64,000 bases of DNA, from positions 1 through 64,000 of the forward strand of contig JAGLGN010000023.1 in the NCBI GenBank assembly GCA_023144005.1, in the 5' to 3' direction. The notes beneath the pieces are model-generated. The model saw only the letters and a program-made list of their open reading frames with translations, was not told the origin of the DNA and ran no database searches. The position numbers and the translations under genes were made by a program. Each line of letters opens with the position of its first letter. Positions within the stretch are counted from its first letter, which is position 1. Shown here in pieces: positions 61,508-64,000 of the stretch. The stretch comes from a bacterium. Its GTDB lineage: Bacteria; AUK180.

Positions 61508-63778
61508 TCACTTCACCGTAAGATCCACCAATTGCAGTCCCTTTGGCTGGATCAGGATCAAGAAATCATCATATATCTCAAGGTTGATAATATCTCCGCC
61601 CTCCTGCTTTGCGCGGAAGGTTTCCATATTATAGGTATTCATAGAGAGCTTCATCACCTTGCGCTCCCCGTTTGCGAGGAAGATATAGCCGCCGCTTTGT
61701 TTCAGGAGATTGAATGGCGGGCCGATCTGGAAATCGGATATGCGCTTCAGCACTTTGCCCCTTTTTATATCGAAAATATTAAGAATATTTTTTCCTTCTT
61801 CTTTTGAAAGGTATGTAAGGTATCTGTCAGTGTAATCCATGAGGCTGACCTTGCCTGACTTATATTTGGTATTCCACATCTTTCGGCCGGTATTATAATT
61901 GGCAAGTCCGATATTTCCAAGGCCGAAGATATTTGATCCGGTCTGTGAAACGAATTTGAAATTCGAATATCTCTGTTTTGTGATGGGGTCCATGTGCCCT
62001 TTTTTGAACACGGCTTCCATGCGGTCAACATCGAAAATGATCATCGTATCCTCACTTCCCACATAAAGCGACGAATGCTTCTTATTCAAAAAGAATATCT
62101 TCTTGGAGGTAAGTCCCTCACTGGAAGTTATCATCTTTGCCTTTCGCCCTTCGAGTGTAAAGATCGATACGCCCTTTGATGTTCCGATGTATATTTTATT
62201 GCGGTACTTCACGCTTGGGGAAATATAATTTAATCCCCCTCCGGCTGCAATGATATTTTTAGAGTCCCTGGTTATCAGGTTTACGAGTTCGACTTTTCCC
62301 CCGGTAAAAAAGATCCACAGATACTTGTCAGCGGGGATGATCTTTGCTACTATCATCTGATTGTCGTCAGCGAATTCAAAGAGCTTCTTCATAGAGAAAT
62401 CATCAGAATTATATTTGTAGATCGCCAGATTGGAAGCCAGGTAAAAATCCCTGTCGATCTTCGTTCCCATATTAAAGAGCTCGTCCTTGCCGGATAATTC
62501 ATCCTTTGATATGAAGGTGTATTTGATGCTCTCTTTCAGATCAGCGATCTTCTGCATATAAGGGGACTCCGGAAATATTGAAATGAAGTCGATCACCTCA
62601 TCGTAGGCATCCCTTTTTCTCCGTATCTTCACAAGATTTTCAATGTAATAGTAATAAGCGTCGTCCCTTACTTTATACTCACCTTCCATTTTCAATATCT
62701 CGGTCAGGATCGGGAGTTTTTCAAGTACGGCAGAATTGTTAATGGCCTGATAATACTTTGCCAAAGCGGAATTATCCTCTTGCATATTCTCATTGAGAAA
62801 TTCGTACTGCGCCTTTAAATATTCATCATTAGCGGTCAATTCGCTATTGTGCCTCAAAAGCCCCATGATACGATTAAACGGCGGGGAGGCAAAATTCAGA
62901 GTATCTTTGGTAAAGGACAGCAGATCGGATGTATCAAGTTCTCCGTAAATAGCAAAAAGTGTTTCATAGGAGTTGAGCATCTCCTCTTCCAATCCAAGAT
63001 ATCTAGCTCCGATAAGTTTGAATTTGTGAAACTCCATAGACTTCTTATAATCTTCAAATTCAACCCTCTGTAAAAACTCCATTCCCTTTTCGATCTCGCT
63101 CTTGTCCTGTCCTGACGAGCAGGCGATGAGGCTTTGACCCGCCCGGAGGTAGAACATCGATCGTATCCTTCCGGCAGGAGTTTTTGAAACATTTTTCTCG
63201 AAATACTCCGCCTTTGGAGAGTGATACGATATGGACTCCACCATATTTGCCGCCATGTCCCATCTCAGGCCTATGGCAATCGCGAATATCGCTGCAAGCA
63301 AAAAGATACCGAGCAGGCGGTTTTTGATAAAGCTGGCGAACTTAGAGCGTTGAAGGACAAATGCCAGGAGGAATCCCGTAAAGGCGATATAGAACGGTAC
63401 AATAAAATTACCGGAAAGAAAGATCACACGCATGGTATGCATGGAGATAAGCATTTTCAAGCTGATACCGGAGAAGAGAAAGAAAACAACTTTATCTATC
63501 ATGATGAAGAGCAGCAGAAATATGAACAGAAGGAACAAACTGGTCAAGAATCTGAGATTGATCTTTGAAGGCGGAAGGTCAAATTTTTTCTTGTCGACCT
63601 TGAAGATGTAATTGATGAGAAAATACTCAAGAAGTATTATCACCAGCAATAACGGCAATCCACCTAATACAAAGGAGGAAGTGGAGATTAAAAGAAGCCC
63701 TTTGGGGCTAATTGCAAAATATAATACCCACATCAATACCAGAACAGCGATCGAGGTTCCTGTGGCAATCAAAAACAT
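61508..63778 (-). CDS. membrane protein with helical repeat and beta-propeller domains
   Basis: 756 residues. About five membrane helices in the first 175, then a TPR-like helical stretch (about 185-410), and a C-terminal beta-propeller (about 430-756; blades such as YRNKIYIGTSKGVSIFTLEGRKAK and SLYVGSEDTMIIFDVDRMEA). Probably a membrane-anchored sensor or scaffold; no known function. GGGAGGG precedes the ATG. It leads the operon with lipA. Confidence 0.75.
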   Translation of the reverse strand: MFLIATGTSIAVLVLMWVLYFAISPKGLLLISTSSFVLGGLPLLLVIILLEYFLINYIFKVDKKKFDLPPSKINLRFLTSLFLLFIFLLLFIMIDKVVFFLFSGISLKMLISMHTMRVIFLSGNFIVPFYIAFTGFLLAFVLQRSKFASFIKNRLLGIFLLAAIFAIAIGLRWDMAANMVESISYHSPKAEYFEKNVSKTPAGRIRSMFYLRAGQSLIACSSGQDKSEIEKGMEFLQRVEFEDYKKSMEFHKFKLIGARYLGLEEEMLNSYETLFAIYGELDTSDLLSFTKDTLNFASPPFNRIMGLLRHNSELTANDEYLKAQYEFLNENMQEDNSALAKYYQAINNSAVLEKLPILTEILKMEGEYKVRDDAYYYYIENLVKIRRKRDAYDEVIDFISIFPESPYMQKIADLKESIKYTFISKDELSGKDELFNMGTKIDRDFYLASNLAIYKYNSDDFSMKKLFEFADDNQMIVAKIIPADKYLWIFFTGGKVELVNLITRDSKNIIAAGGGLNYISPSVKYRNKIYIGTSKGVSIFTLEGRKAKMITSSEGLTSKKIFFLNKKHSSLYVGSEDTMIIFDVDRMEAVFKKGHMDPITKQRYSNFKFVSQTGSNIFGLGNIGLANYNTGRKMWNTKYKSGKVSLMDYTDRYLTYLSKEEGKNILNIFDIKRGKVLKRISDFQIGPPFNLLKQSGGYIFLANGERKVMKLSMNTYNMETFRAKQEGGDIINLEIYDDFLILIQPKGLQLVDLTVK

Positions 63779-63864
63779 ATGTCCCTCCCTTAAAAGTACT
63801 TGGATTTGTTTTTAGTACCTATATAGTGAATATATCCCGCAACCCCCGACATATAGTTTATCCG

Positions 63865-63910
63865 TGGTAAAAAGTGGTAGGAAATGGTAGGTTGTGTGGA
63901 ATTGGTGGTA
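63865..63910 (+). promoter_or_regulatory. 10-bp-periodic TGGTA repeats, MraZ-box-like
   Basis: TGGTA at 63865, 63875 and 63885, exactly 10 bp apart, with a degenerate unit at 63895 (TGTGG) and TGGTA again at 63906. The two central units read AAAGTGGTAG and GAAATGGTAG, like known MraZ boxes. TATAAT follows at 63920-63925, without a clear -35 box. Confidence 0.5.
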
Positions 63911-63950
63911 GATTTATTGTATAATGCTACCGGAAATAAGGGACATAAAC

Positions 63951-64000
63951 GTGAATATAAGTACATCTGCATTTATTTTAAGTTTTATTGCCGGAAAAGT
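63951..64000 (+). CDS. start of a gene cut by the window end (possibly mraZ)
   Basis: Frame GTG at 63951 gives MNISTSAFILSFIAGK and runs off the window. AAGGGA lies 7 nt upstream. FIAGK could align with the FxGxY start of MraZ, and MraZ-box-like repeats precede it, but 16 codons are too few for a call. An in-frame ATG at 63924 is the other start. Confidence 0.35.
   Translation, partial: MNISTSAFILSFIAGK

Overview
This looks like a chromosomal segment of an uncultured diderm (Gram-negative type) bacterium. It encodes a type IV pilus secretin (PilQ) and inner-membrane platform (PilC), several lipoprotein signal peptides, a TRAP transporter with a TatT lipoprotein, HD-GYP and PilZ c-di-GMP proteins and a GldG-type ABC system. 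I cannot place the phylum from sequence alone. Promoters read as ordinary sigma-70 type (TTGACA-N17-TATAAT variants) and are easy to see. The accessory stretch (about 42-59 kb) is visibly more AT-rich than the core genes at both ends.

Layout: 1-4.2 kb holds pilQ-pilC and an O-antigen-ligase-like gene. 7.8-4.1 kb (minus) is an mgtE-prfB-MFS operon. 8.4-13.3 kb is a five-gene ABC/GldG/DUF4340/nucleotidyltransferase operon, followed by tRNA-Lys, tRNA-Glu, a small ORF and tRNA-Ala. 14.3-17.7 kb holds dinB (minus), a membrane protein and a GAF-HD-GYP gene (minus). 18-22 kb is a TRAP operon (TatT, DctP, fused DctQM). 22-30 kb holds small membrane proteins, an AbiE-like type IV toxin-antitoxin pair, a CPBP protease remnant, an ArsR repressor with a Cys/His-rich protein and visible operators, a methyltransferase, an unusual SDR and a lipoprotein. 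30.4-46.2 kb is a polymorphic-toxin locus: a 2262-residue secreted protein, a 1713-residue RHS protein with a papain-like tip, a membrane protein (possible immunity), an orphan RHS C-terminal module with an HELGH metallopeptidase tip, and a lipoprotein (possible immunity). 46.4-60 kb is a defence-island-like cluster: AlbA-type ATP-binding protein, Ser/Thr kinase, DUF4236 protein, PIN (DUF4935) protein, a Gabija pair (GajA OLD nuclease and GajB UvrD-like helicase), an unknown protein, DUF2971 and a HEPN-like protein. 60.2-63.8 kb returns to core genes (PilZ, lipA, a membrane/propeller protein), and a divergent gene starts at the right edge.

Between genes, especially from 8 to 60 kb, lie mosaic repeats of several families: 7-nt iterated words, palindromic hairpins, a GGGGACGG/TTGCA...TGCAA element, and two families of repeats that carry complete promoters. 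The promoter-bearing repeats (four copies of TTGGCT-N17-TAYAAY and three copies of TTGACA-N17-TATACT plus a shared leader) sit directly in front of accessory genes and look like portable expression elements. No rRNA, CRISPR array or recognisable transposase gene was seen.
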